From Pseudomonas sp. CC120222-01a (GTDB lineage: Bacteria; Pseudomonadota; Gammaproteobacteria; Pseudomonadales; Pseudomonadaceae), in the NCBI RefSeq assembly GCF_003097235.1, contig NZ_QEQQ01000006.1:1-64000 (forward strand): 64,000 nucleotides of DNA. The letters are read 5' to 3'. A program made the position numbers and the translations under genes. Below the pieces are notes generated by a model that was not told the origin of the DNA, did not search any database, and saw nothing but the letters and a program-made list of their open reading frames with translations. Positions 28,889 through 40,794 of this stretch are shown in pieces (within the stretch, counting starts at the first letter, position 1; each line of letters opens with the position of its first letter).

Positions 28889-29685
28889 TCGTTCGGCGCG
28901 GCGACGGTGATCCGGTAGGGCTGGAAGATGCGCGTCAATTCGCCCGTGTCGCGCAGATAGCGCAGCAGCTCGGCGAACTTCTGATCGGTGATCGGGGCAC
29001 CGGGACGCAGCAAGGCATAGTGGTGGTAGACCTGATCGATGCGCTGCGAGGCGATCAGCTGGTTGAGGCTGTCGGGGTTGCGGGCCAGGAAGTCGCTCAG
29101 GTAGGAGCGCGTCACCAGGGCAATGTCGGCACGGCCAGCCTGAACCATGAGCAGGTTGCTGTCGTGGGAATAGGTGAGCGTAGCGTTGTAGGCTTTGCGC
29201 AGGTAGTTGGGGTCAGGGTTGAAGTTGGCGAAGGCGTAGTGATAGCCGTTGAACAGCGCCAGGCGCTTGCCACCCAGGCTGTCGAAGTAATGCTGGTCAC
29301 GGCCATTGAGCTTCCTGGCGACGAACACTTCGGCATCTTCCAGGCCCATGTCCACCGTCTGGTGCGGAATCTGCTGCCAGCCCCATTCGGGGTTCTCGAA
29401 GATCGCCATGTCGGTGCGGCCTTGCTGGAAATCACCAAAGCGCCGCTGAATGGAGGTGGGCACCAGGACGAAGTGGTAGTCGTGCTGCAGGCGGTTCAGC
29501 GCCTCGACCAGCTGGGGCAGCAAACCGGTGTCGGCACCCTGCTCCGGGCGCACGGTATAAGGTGGGAAATGCGCGGCGCCGATCTTCACGTCGATGGCGT
29601 CGGCGGCCCACGCCGGCCCCGCCAGCCAGGCCGCAGCCAGCATCATCAGAGTGGAGATTACCTTCAGGCCGGGCGCTGGAGTCAA
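28885..29685 (-). CDS. Periplasmic solute-binding protein, family 3-like
   Basis: 266 residues with a signal peptide ending AWAAD near 28-30 and an SBP_bac_3 fold: KIGAAHFPPYTV, TGLLPQLVEALNRL, GRTDMAIFENPEW, ADIALVTRSYL. No transporter permease or ATPase gene is adjacent, so it is an orphan binding protein that may serve a remote ABC system or act as a sensor. The likely start is the TTG at 29685, because an in-frame stop lies just upstream. The internal ATG codons near 29646-29649 would leave a signal peptide without positive charge. The ligand is unknown. Confidence 0.8.
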   Translation of the reverse strand: MTPAPGLKVISTLMMLAAAWLAGPAWAADAIDVKIGAAHFPPYTVRPEQGADTGLLPQLVEALNRLQHDYHFVLVPTSIQRRFGDFQQGRTDMAIFENPEWGWQQIPHQTVDMGLEDAEVFVARKLNGRDQHYFDSLGGKRLALFNGYHYAFANFNPDPNYLRKAYNATLTYSHDSNLLMVQAGRADIALVTRSYLSDFLARNPDSLNQLIASQRIDQVYHHYALLRPGAPITDQKFAELLRYLRDTGELTRIFQPYRITVAAPND

Positions 29686-29848
29686 AGCGGACGCTCATCA
29701 CGGTTCATACCTGGATGCGCTTAAGCTAGGCGTTTTCCCGGCATGGCACAACTGCTGGTTATGCCAAAGTGAGGGCATTTCGCCAGGGGATGCCGTGTGG
29801 CCAGACATTGGCTACGCTGCTTTGGCATGTATGGCGAGGGAGCCTGGT

Positions 29849-30400
29849 ATGGGCCACTGGTTGGTGATCGACCTGGAAGCCACCACCGATGACGGTGGCT
29901 GGCCGGTCACGGAGATGGAAATCATTGAAATTGGCGCCAGCCTGGTAACCCGCGAAGGCCGTGAAGTGGACCACTTCCAGCGCTTCGTGCGGCCCCGGAG
30001 GCGGCCGCAGCTGACACCGTTCTGCCGCGAGCTGACGCACATCAGCCAGGCCAGCGTCGACAGCGCTGCGGCCTTCCCTGAAGTGTGGGCGCGTTTCGAA
30101 CGCTGGCTGGGGCACCACCGCGGGCAGTTGCAGGCCTGGGTCAGCTGGGGCGACTACGACCGCCAGCAGCTGTTGCAGGAATGGCGCCAGCATGAGGTCG
30201 ACAGCCTGCTGCGCGAGCTGCCGCACATCAACCTCAAGCAGCGCTTCGCCAAGGCTCGCCACCTGCAGCGCCCGACCGGCCTCAATGGCGCGTTGCAGCT
30301 GGCGGGCATGCACTTCTGCGGGCAGCAGCACCGAGCCCTGGAGGATGCGCGCAACACCGCACGCCTGCTGCCCTTGAGCCTGCCCGCGAACGGCACTTGA
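29849..30400 (+). CDS. DEDDh 3'-5' exonuclease (ERI-1/exonuclease family)
   Basis: 183 residues opening with the Exo I motif VIDLEATT (D8, E10). It continues with HISQASVDSAAAF and WGDYDRQQL (Exo II region) and ends with HRALEDARNTARLL (Exo III, DEDDh His and Asp). Such proteins trim DNA or structured RNA 3' ends and resemble KapD/ERI-1-like exonucleases. ATG 29849 is preferred over 29831 because GAGGGAG lies 7 bases upstream and the Exo I motif starts almost at once. The gene stands alone, divergent from the solute-binding protein gene. Confidence 0.87.
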   Translation: MGHWLVIDLEATTDDGGWPVTEMEIIEIGASLVTREGREVDHFQRFVRPRRRPQLTPFCRELTHISQASVDSAAAFPEVWARFERWLGHHRGQLQAWVSWGDYDRQQLLQEWRQHEVDSLLRELPHINLKQRFAKARHLQRPTGLNGALQLAGMHFCGQQHRALEDARNTARLLPLSLPANGT

Positions 30401-30475
30401 AAGCAGATGACGGGGCGAATGGGCTTGGGCATACTGGCCAGCCCTTTTTCACCCCCCTTCTTTCAGGAGTCGCCC

Positions 30476-30760
30476 ATGTTCCAGGTCAACGAGTACTTCA
30501 ACGGCACTGTCAAGTCGATCGCCTTTGCTGGCGCAGAAGGCCCTGCCACCGTAGGCGTGATGGCCCCGGGCGAATACGAGTTCGGCACCGCCAAGCGTGA
30601 AATCATGCATGTGGTTTCCGGCGCCCTGACCGTGAAGCTGCCGGGCAGCGACAACTGGGAAACCTTCAACGCGGGCGACAAGTTCAACGTGCCGGCCGAC
30701 AGCAAGTTCCAGCTGCAGGTGAAAGTGGATACCGCTTACCTGTGCGAGTACCGCGACTAA
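30476..30760 (+). CDS. ppnP: Pyrimidine/purine nucleoside phosphorylase PpnP
   Basis: 94 residues forming a small cupin of the DUF1255/UPF0345 (YaiE) family: [29 protein letters not shown] and [14 protein letters not shown]. PpnP splits many purine and pyrimidine nucleosides with phosphate into base and ribose-1-phosphate. Length is standard. The start has CAGGAG at a 7-base spacing. It is monocistronic, with a REP pair just after its stop. Confidence 0.92.
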   Translation: MFQVNEYFNGTVKSIAFAGAEGPATVGVMAPGEYEFGTAKREIMHVVSGALTVKLPGSDNWETFNAGDKFNVPADSKFQLQVKVDTAYLCEYRD

Positions 30761-30771
30761 GCGCCAGCCTG

Positions 30772-30852
30772 TACCGGCCCTTTCGCGGGCGCGCCCGCTC
30801 CCACAGGAGATCGCGTACTCCTGTGGGAGCGGGCATGCCCGCGAAGAATCCA
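30772..30852. repeat. Facing pair of REP palindromes between ppnP and the hydrolase
   Basis: CCTTTCGCGGGCGCGCCCGC...CACAGG and its inverted copy CCTGTGGGAGCGGGCATGCCCGCGAAG. They lie between convergent genes, touching the 3' end of the hydrolase gene (stop at 30856). Confidence 0.85.
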
Positions 30853-30855
30853 GCG

Positions 30856-31548
30856 CTAATCCTTCAGGAAACCCGCTACTTTTTCAGCCGCCGCCTGCAA
30901 GTGCTGCTCATGGCTGAACCCCGAAGCCTTCAGCGGCTTCAGGTCATGATCCCCCGCCACCAGCCAGCTCACCTCGATCGCCGGTGACAGCGCATACCCC
31001 TCCACCGCCTCCCGATTGCCCAGCGCATCGCGCTCGCCCTGCACGATCAACGTGCGCGTCTTCAGCTCGGCCAGGTGCTCGACCCGGGGCTTCTCCGGCT
31101 TGCCCACCGCATAGAAGGGATACCCCAGGCACACCAGCGCATCCGCCTCCAGTTCGTCGGCCAGCAGACTGGCCATGCGCCCACCCATCGACTTGCCGCC
31201 AATGGCCAGCCGGCCCGTGACCAAAGGTCGCACCTGCTGGTACACCTCGCGCCAGCATTCCAGCAGCACCTTCTGCGGATTGGGCGGCCGTTTGCCGCCG
31301 CCGTTGCGCCGCTCGGCCATGTAGGGGAACTCGAAGCGAACCACCCCGACCCCAAGCGCCGCCAGCCTTTGCGCGATTTCGTCCATGAACGCGCTGTCCA
31401 TCGGCGCACCTGCGCCATGGGCCAGGATCAGGCACGCGGACGCGCGCCCTTCCCCCCCGTTTCGCGGAGGATCGCAGCGCAAGCCTGGGACATTTCCGAC
31501 TTGCGCCCATTGATCCCCGTCAATACCGGCACTTTGCCCATTACTCAT
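30856..31548 (-). CDS. Alpha/beta hydrolase, KANL3/Tex30-like family
   Basis: 230 residues with [16 protein letters not shown] (oxyanion region, about 40-55), the nucleophile elbow [10 protein letters not shown], the acid loop [10 protein letters not shown] and a late His in [11 protein letters not shown]. This is the dienelactone-hydrolase/KANL3-Tex30 type of serine hydrolase. Substrate unknown. ATG 31548 has GAGG upstream. The gene is divergent from ccoN1, only 51 bp away, so its 5' coding end carries ccoN1 control sequence, including a near-perfect Anr site. Confidence 0.85.
   Translation of the reverse strand: MSNGQSAGIDGDQWAQVGNVPGLRCDPPRNGGEGRASACLILAHGAGAPMDSAFMDEIAQRLAALGVGVVRFEFPYMAERRNGGGKRPPNPQKVLLECWREVYQQVRPLVTGRLAIGGKSMGGRMASLLADELEADALVCLGYPFYAVGKPEKPRVEHLAELKTRTLIVQGERDALGNREAVEGYALSPAIEVSWLVAGDHDLKPLKASGFSHEQHLQAAAEKVAGFLKD
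31510..31523 (+). promoter_or_regulatory. Anr (FNR-type) box for ccoN1, inside the hydrolase gene
   Basis: TTGAT-CCCC-GTCAA is a full match to the Pseudomonas Anr consensus TTGAT-N4-(A/G)TCAA. Its centre is 83 bp before the ccoN1 ATG; activation from -41.5 would place the start of transcription near 31558. It lies within the first 13 codons of the divergent hydrolase gene. Anr itself is encoded in this window. Confidence 0.8.
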
Positions 31549-31599
31549 GCTTGCCTCGCTGTAAAGCCTGCCAAAATAACCGTGGATGGGAACCCATAC

Positions 31600-33024
<1,425 letters not shown>

Positions 33025-33037
33025 GGAGACCTGCCTG

Positions 33038-33646
33038 ATGAAACATGAAGTCATCGAGAAAAACGTAGGCCTCTTGGCCCTGCTGATGGTGTTTGCCGTG
33101 AGCATCGGCGGCCTGACCCAGATCGTCCCGCTGTTCTTCCAGGACGTCACCAACAAGCCGGTCGAAGGCATGAAGCCCTACACCGCGCTGCAACTGGAAG
33201 GCCGCGATATCTACATCCGTGAAGGCTGCGTCGGCTGCCACTCGCAGATGATCCGCCCGTTCCGCGCCGAAACCGAACGCTACGGCCACTACTCGGTCGC
33301 CGGCGAAAGTGTTTGGGACCACCCGTTCCTGTGGGGCTCCAAGCGCACCGGGCCGGACCTGGCCCGCGTCGGTGGCCGCTACTCGGACGACTGGCACCGC
33401 GCGCACCTGTACAACCCGCGCAACGTGGTACCGGAATCGAAGATGCCGTCGTACCCGTGGCTGGTCGCCGAAAAGGTCGACAACAGCCACACCGACACCA
33501 AGATGCGCACCCTGCGCACCCTGGGCGTGCCGTACACCGACGAGGACATTGCCGGCGCCCGTGATGCCGTCAAGGGCAAGACCGAGATGGACGCCCTGGT
33601 CGCCTACCTGCAGGTGCTCGGCACCGCCATCAAGAACAAGAGGTAA
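33038..33646 (+). CDS. ccoO: cbb3 oxidase monoheme cytochrome c subunit, CcoO (operon 1)
   Basis: 202 residues with an N-terminal membrane anchor (about 10-32) and a single heme site [12 protein letters not shown] (about 65-76), followed by the conserved [33 protein letters not shown] block. It passes electrons from CcoP to CcoN. It starts 13 bp after ccoN1 with GGAGACC upstream. Its 3' half is almost identical in DNA to ccoO2. Confidence 0.97.
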   Translation: MKHEVIEKNVGLLALLMVFAVSIGGLTQIVPLFFQDVTNKPVEGMKPYTALQLEGRDIYIREGCVGCHSQMIRPFRAETERYGHYSVAGESVWDHPFLWGSKRTGPDLARVGGRYSDDWHRAHLYNPRNVVPESKMPSYPWLVAEKVDNSHTDTKMRTLRTLGVPYTDEDIAGARDAVKGKTEMDALVAYLQVLGTAIKNKR

Positions 33647-33651
33647 CCCCC

Positions 33652-33858
33652 ATGGAAATGGACATCGGCATGATCCGTGGCCTGGGCACCCTGGTGGTGA
33701 TGATCGCCTTCATCGGCCTCTCACTGTGGGTGTTCAACCGTCGCCGCGACCATGATTTCGCCGAAGCGCGCCTGCTGCCCTTCGTCGACGACCGCCTGCC
33801 CCCTGCCGGGCAGGAACCTGCTGCCATGACTGCGGCTGTGAGGAGCAAAGCGCAATGA
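33652..33858 (+). CDS. ccoQ: cbb3 oxidase subunit CcoQ (operon 1)
   Basis: 68 residues: one membrane helix ([21 protein letters not shown]) and a short charged cytosolic tail with [15 protein letters not shown]. CcoQ stabilises the oxidase. It sits 5 bp after ccoO1 and its stop overlaps the ccoP1 start (ATGA). Confidence 0.93.
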   Translation: MEMDIGMIRGLGTLVVMIAFIGLSLWVFNRRRDHDFAEARLLPFVDDRLPPAGQEPAAMTAAVRSKAQ

Positions 33859-34796
33859 CCACCTTCTGGAGTACCTACGTCAGCGTACTGACCATCGGCA
33901 GCCTGATCGGCCTGGCCTGGCTGTTGCTGTCGACCCGCAAGGGCCAGAGCAACAACACCACCGACCAGACCATGGGGCACAGCTTCGATGGCATCGAGGA
34001 GTACGACAACCCACTGCCCAAGTGGTGGTTCTGGCTGTTCGTCGGCACCTTGGTGTTCGGTGCCGGTTACCTGGTGCTGTACCCGGGCCTGGGCAACTGG
34101 AGAGGCATCCTGCCGGGCTACGAGAATGGCTGGACCGGTGCCAACGAGTGGCAGAAGGAGATGGAAAAGGCCGACGCCAAGTTCGGTCCGATCTTCGCCA
34201 AGTACGCCGCCATGCCCGTCGAGGAAGTGGCCAAGGACCCACAGGCGCTGAAAATGGGCGGCCGCCTGTTCGCCTCCAACTGCTCGGTGTGCCACGGCTC
34301 GGATGCCAAGGGCGCCTACGGCTTCCCCAACCTGACCGACCAGGACTGGCGCTGGGGCGGCGAGCCGGAGACCATCAAGGCCTCGATCATGAACGGCCGC
34401 CATGGCGTGATGCCGGCGTGGGCCGAGGTGATCGGCGAACAGGGCGTGGCGGATGTCGCCGCGTTCGTGCTGACCAACCTCGACGGCCGCAGCCTGCCGG
34501 AAGGGGTCAAGGCCGACCCGGCCAAGGGCAAGGAACTCTTCGCCAGCAACTGCGTGGCCTGCCACGGGCCTGAAGGCAAAGGCACCCCGGCCATGGGCGC
34601 GCCGAACCTGACCCACCCGCAGGCGTTCATCTATGGTTCGAGCTTCGCCCAGTTGCAGCAGACCATTCGCTACGGCCGCCAGGGGCAGATGCCGGCCCAG
34701 GCGGACATCCAGGGCAATGACAAGGTGCACCTGCTGGCAGCCTATGTGTACAGCCTGTCGCAGAGCGACACCGGCGAGAAGCTGACCGCCCAGTAA
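33855..34796 (+). CDS. ccoP: cbb3 oxidase diheme cytochrome c subunit, CcoP (operon 1)
   Basis: 313 residues with an N-terminal helix, a second helix in [18 protein letters not shown], and two periplasmic heme domains marked by CSVCH (near 140) and CVACH (near 237). It accepts electrons from soluble cytochromes. The protein is 13 residues shorter than CcoP2, which carries an insert ([16 protein letters not shown]) after GYS. It ends operon 1 and is followed by a GC-rich hairpin. Confidence 0.96.
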   Translation: MTTFWSTYVSVLTIGSLIGLAWLLLSTRKGQSNNTTDQTMGHSFDGIEEYDNPLPKWWFWLFVGTLVFGAGYLVLYPGLGNWRGILPGYENGWTGANEWQKEMEKADAKFGPIFAKYAAMPVEEVAKDPQALKMGGRLFASNCSVCHGSDAKGAYGFPNLTDQDWRWGGEPETIKASIMNGRHGVMPAWAEVIGEQGVADVAAFVLTNLDGRSLPEGVKADPAKGKELFASNCVACHGPEGKGTPAMGAPNLTHPQAFIYGSSFAQLQQTIRYGRQGQMPAQADIQGNDKVHLLAAYVYSLSQSDTGEKLTAQ

Positions 34797-34803
34797 TACC
34801 CTC

Positions 34804-34822
34804 GGGGCCGCGTTGCGGCCCC
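34804..34822 (+). terminator. GC-rich hairpin after ccoP1
   Basis: GGGGCCGC-GTT-GCGGCCCC is a perfect 8-bp stem 8 bp after the ccoP1 stop. There is no T run, only TCTCC, so intrinsic termination would be weak. Confidence 0.4.
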
Positions 34823-34984
34823 TCTCCCCGCTACATCCCCCCCTTGCACCCCCTCCGAACAGAACTAAGCTTGTTGCCACAGTGGGCTTCGCTCCCAAAG
34901 GACCGAAGCAGACGCGGCGCACAGCCTGATGCCGCCCCCGAAAAAAGCTTGACCGAACGATCAGAAAAAGATGAAAAACGGTAC

Positions 34985-35012
34985 ACATTACAAATATTTA
35001 TTTGTGTACAAT
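34985..35012 (+). promoter_or_regulatory. Palindrome and possible -10 element before ccoN2
   Basis: In the 364-bp gap between ccoP1 and ccoN2, ACAAATA-TT-TATTTGT (34990-35005) is a perfect inverted repeat in an AT-rich patch, immediately followed by TACAAT (35007-35012), a good -10 hexamer. Some 40 bp upstream is TTGACCGAACGATCA, a loose palindrome but not a correctly spaced Anr box. The remainder of the gap holds no gene that I can see. Confidence 0.35.
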
Positions 35013-35160
35013 CGTCCCGACCCTATCGCCGTGGGACACCGGCGAAAGGGCCCGGACACGGGTCGGCGCAAGGATCCTTGCGTTGCCATAACCCAAGTGG
35101 TTATCGATACTGGCGCCGATTTTTCGACCAACAAGAACACCAAAACCGTGGAACCTTAGA

Positions 35161-36602
<1,442 letters not shown>

Positions 36603-36603
<1 letters not shown>

Positions 36604-37211
36604 TGAAGCATGAAGCCGTCGAGAAGAACATAGGCCTGCTGGCCTTCTTCATGGTCATCGCCGTGAGCGTCGGTGGCCTGACCCAGATCGTCCCGCTGTT
36701 TTTCCAGGACGTCACCAACAAGCCGGTCGAAGGCATGAAGCCGCGCACCGCGCTGGAAGTCGAAGGCCGCGACATCTACATCCGCGAAGGCTGCGTTGGC
36801 TGCCACTCGCAGATGATCCGCCCGTTCCGCGCCGAAACCGAACGCTACGGCCACTACTCGGTCGCTGGCGAAAGCGTCTGGGACCACCCGTTCCTGTGGG
36901 GCTCCAAGCGCACCGGGCCGGACCTGGCCCGCGTCGGTGGCCGCTACTCGGATGACTGGCACCGCGCGCACCTGTACAACCCGCGCAACGTGGTACCGGA
37001 ATCGAAGATGCCGGCCTACCCGTGGCTGGTCGAGAACAAGCTCGACGGCAAGGACACCGCGAAGAAGCTGGAAGTGCTGCGGACCTTGGGCACGCCGTAC
37101 AGCGACGCCGACATCGCCGGCGCCCGCGACGCGGTCAAGGGCAAGACCGAAATGGACGCCCTGGTCGCGTACCTGCAGGGTCTTGGCACCATCATCAAAA
37201 GCAAACGGTGA
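36603..37211 (+). CDS. ccoO: cbb3 oxidase monoheme cytochrome c subunit, CcoO (operon 2)
   Basis: 202 residues: anchor helix, heme site [12 protein letters not shown] and the conserved [27 protein letters not shown] block. The ATG overlaps the ccoN2 stop (TGATG). The stretch from the heme site to NVVPESKMP is nearly base-for-base identical to ccoO1, then the two diverge ([14 protein letters not shown] versus [14 protein letters not shown]). Confidence 0.97.
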
Positions 37212-37216
37212 CGCTG

Positions 37217-37408
37217 ATGGATATCGGGATGATTCGCGGCCTGGGCACCGTCGTGGTGATGGTGGCCTTCGTAGGCCTGGCGCTGTGGGTGTTCAACCCG
37301 CGGCGCAAGAAGGACTTCGACGAGGCGACCCAACTGCCCTTCGCGGATGATCCCGAGGCCAGCAAGCACGTCGAGCAAGCAAAAGCTTCTGGGAGCAAAC
37401 AACAATGA
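37217..37408 (+). CDS. ccoQ: cbb3 oxidase subunit CcoQ (operon 2)
   Basis: 63 residues: [26 protein letters not shown] helix region (first 26 residues) and a charged tail with [17 protein letters not shown]. It begins 5 bp after ccoO2, and its TGA overlaps the ccoP2 ATG. The role in oxidase stability is inferred from the family. Confidence 0.93.
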   Translation: MDIGMIRGLGTVVVMVAFVGLALWVFNPRRKKDFDEATQLPFADDPEASKHVEQAKASGSKQQ

Positions 37409-38385
37409 CAACCTTCTGGAGTCTGTACGTTACCGTCCTGACCCTGGGCACCATCTTCTCGCTGACCTGGCTGCTGCTGTCGACCCGCAAGGGCCAGCGC
37501 GAAGAGGTCACCGACGAAACCGTCGGGCATGCCTTCGATGGCATCGAGGAATACGACAACCCGCTGCCGAAATGGTGGTTCTGGCTGTTCGTCGGCACCA
37601 TCATCTTCGCCCTCGGCTACCTGGTGCTGTACCCGGGCCTGGGCAACTGGAAAGGCATCCTGCCGGGCTACTCGTACCTGGATAACGACAAGCAGACCGA
37701 GTTCTCCAACGGCCAGCCGGGCTGGACCGGCGTGCACGAGTGGGAAAAGGAAATGGCCAAGGCCAACGCACGCTTCGGGCCGATCTTCGCCAAGTTCGCG
37801 GCGATGCCGATCGAAGAAGTGGCCAAGGACCCGCAGGCGCTGAAGATGGGCGCACGGCTGTTCGCCTCGAACTGCTCGGTGTGCCACGGCTCCGACGCCA
37901 AGGGCGCCTACGGCTTCCCCAACCTGACCGACCAGGACTGGCGCTGGGGCGGCGAGCCGGAAACCATCAAGACCACCATCATGGGCGGCCGCCACGGGGT
38001 GATGCCGGCCTGGGGTGAAGTACTGGGCGAACAGGGCGTGGCCGATGTGGCTGCGTTCGTCACCAGCAAGCTCGATGGCCGCACGTTGCCAGAAGGCGCC
38101 AAGGCCGATGCCGAGAACGGCCAGAAGCTGTTCGCCGCCAACTGCGTGGCCTGCCACGGGCCTGAAGGCAAAGGCACCCCGGCCATGGGCGCGCCGAACC
38201 TGACCCACCCGCAGGCATTCATCTACGGGTCGAGCTTTGCCCAGCTGCAGCAGACCATTCGCTATGGTCGCCAAGGGCAGATGCCGGCGCAGGAACAACT
38301 GCAGGGTAATGACAAGGTGCACTTGCTGGCGGCTTATGTTTACAGCCTGTCGCACCAGCCGGAAGCGGCCCAGCAGGCCGAGTAA
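37405..38385 (+). CDS. ccoP: cbb3 oxidase diheme cytochrome c subunit, CcoP (operon 2)
   Basis: 326 residues with two membrane helices and two heme sites, CSVCH and CVACH. The second heme domain is near identical to CcoP1 ([20 protein letters not shown], then [20 protein letters not shown]). It carries a short loop after the second helix, [19 protein letters not shown], absent in CcoP1. It ends operon 2 and a REP pair follows. Confidence 0.96.
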   Translation: MTTFWSLYVTVLTLGTIFSLTWLLLSTRKGQREEVTDETVGHAFDGIEEYDNPLPKWWFWLFVGTIIFALGYLVLYPGLGNWKGILPGYSYLDNDKQTEFSNGQPGWTGVHEWEKEMAKANARFGPIFAKFAAMPIEEVAKDPQALKMGARLFASNCSVCHGSDAKGAYGFPNLTDQDWRWGGEPETIKTTIMGGRHGVMPAWGEVLGEQGVADVAAFVTSKLDGRTLPEGAKADAENGQKLFAANCVACHGPEGKGTPAMGAPNLTHPQAFIYGSSFAQLQQTIRYGRQGQMPAQEQLQGNDKVHLLAAYVYSLSHQPEAAQQAE

Positions 38386-38389
38386 GGCA

Positions 38390-38491
38390 GGCCTGGCCCT
38401 TTCGCGGGCTTGCCCGCTCCCACAGGTACAGCACAAGCCAGCAGCTGTGTGCGATCCCTGTGGGAGCGGGCAAGCCCGCGAAGAGGCCGGC
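38390..38491. repeat. Facing pair of REP palindromes after ccoP2
   Basis: GCCTGGCCCTTTCGCGGGCTTGCCCGCTCCCACAGG is inverted at 38456-38491 as CCCTGTGGGAGCGGGCAAGCCCGCGAAGAGGCC. It lies between two genes in the same orientation and may mark the 3' end of the ccoNOQP-2 message. Confidence 0.85.
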
Positions 38492-38694
38492 AAAAGCAGC
38501 ACAAGATGACCTGGATCAATTGACACCCGCCATAACACGATTCACACCACGAACCCAACGCGACTAAAGGTCGCAGCGCGATCCCATATCGCCACCAGCG
38601 GCGTATCATTGATCGCAGCGCGCTAGCAGAAAGCGCGAGACTGCGGCCGGCACGCACTGGCCGCGGCGTTTCTCCACTGCCGTGGGACTTGATG

Positions 38695-40110
<1,416 letters not shown>

Positions 40111-40127
40111 CAGAGAGAACACTGACA

Positions 40128-40658
40128 ATGCCTGCCGCTACCGCCGCCAGCCCCTGGTACAAGCACCTCTGGCCCTGGATCATCATCGGCATCCTGACCA
40201 CCTCGGTGTGCCTGAGCCTGACCATGGTCAGCATTGCCGTGCGCAACCCGGACAACCTGGTCAACGACAACTACTACGAGGCCGGCAAAGGCATCAACCG
40301 CTCGCTGGACCGTGAGTTGCTGGCCCAGACCCTCAACCTCAAGGCCAGCGTGCACCTGGATGAGCTGACCGGCGAGGTGGACGTGCGCCTGAACGGCAAC
40401 AGCGACCCACAGAGCCTGGAACTGAACCTGATCTCGCCAACCCAGCCGGACAAGGACCGCAAGGTGCTGCTCAGCCGGGTCGAGACCGGGCGTTATGTCG
40501 GGCAGCTGGACGACAAGGTCGACGGGCGTCGGTTCGTGGAGCTGCTGGGTAGCCAGGACGAGCATGTGTGGCGGTTGTTCGAGGAAGAGAAGGTCGAGCA
40601 TGGGGTCACATTGCAACTGGGTGATGAAGCCATCCAGGGCGCCGAGCACCATCAATGA
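40128..40658 (+). CDS. ccoH: cbb3 oxidase assembly protein CcoH (FixH)
   Basis: 176 residues with one N-terminal membrane helix (about 14-38, LWPWIIIGILTTSVCLSLTM) and a periplasmic FixH domain with NPDNLVNDNYYEAGKGINRSLDRE. FixH/CcoH stays with the oxidase complex and is needed for its assembly, probably at the copper-insertion step. It lies 17 bp after ccoG. A REP-type hairpin separates it from ccoI. Confidence 0.92.
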   Translation: MPAATAASPWYKHLWPWIIIGILTTSVCLSLTMVSIAVRNPDNLVNDNYYEAGKGINRSLDRELLAQTLNLKASVHLDELTGEVDVRLNGNSDPQSLELNLISPTQPDKDRKVLLSRVETGRYVGQLDDKVDGRRFVELLGSQDEHVWRLFEEEKVEHGVTLQLGDEAIQGAEHHQ

Positions 40659-40670
40659 ATGGGGGCGCGT

Positions 40671-40757
40671 TGCGCCCCTTTCGCGACACAAGGCCGCTCC
40701 CACAGGCGTATGCGAATCCCTGTGGGAGCGGCCTTGTGTCGCGAAAGGGCTGCAAAG
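40671..40757. repeat. REP-related palindrome, second subtype, between ccoH and ccoI
   Basis: CCCCTTTCGCGACACAAGGCCGCTCCCACAGG is inverted at 40719-40750, with outer arms GGGGCGC. The core GACACAAGGCCGCTCC differs from the GGGCNTGCCCGCTCC core of most other copies. The same subtype occurs at 47161-47261. Confidence 0.85.
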
Positions 40758-40794
40758 CAGCCCCGGCAATTTCAAGACATAAGACCGTTCGAAA

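Noticed and set aside
34950..34966. TTGACCGAACGATCA as an Anr box for ccoN2
   Set aside because: The half sites are separated by six bases instead of four and the first is TTGAC, so it does not fit Anr; kept only as a loose palindrome.
38505..38560. ATCAATTGACA before ccoG as an Anr or sigma-70 promoter
   Set aside because: The half sites are back to back instead of spaced, and no -10 hexamer follows TTGACA at 16-18 bases.
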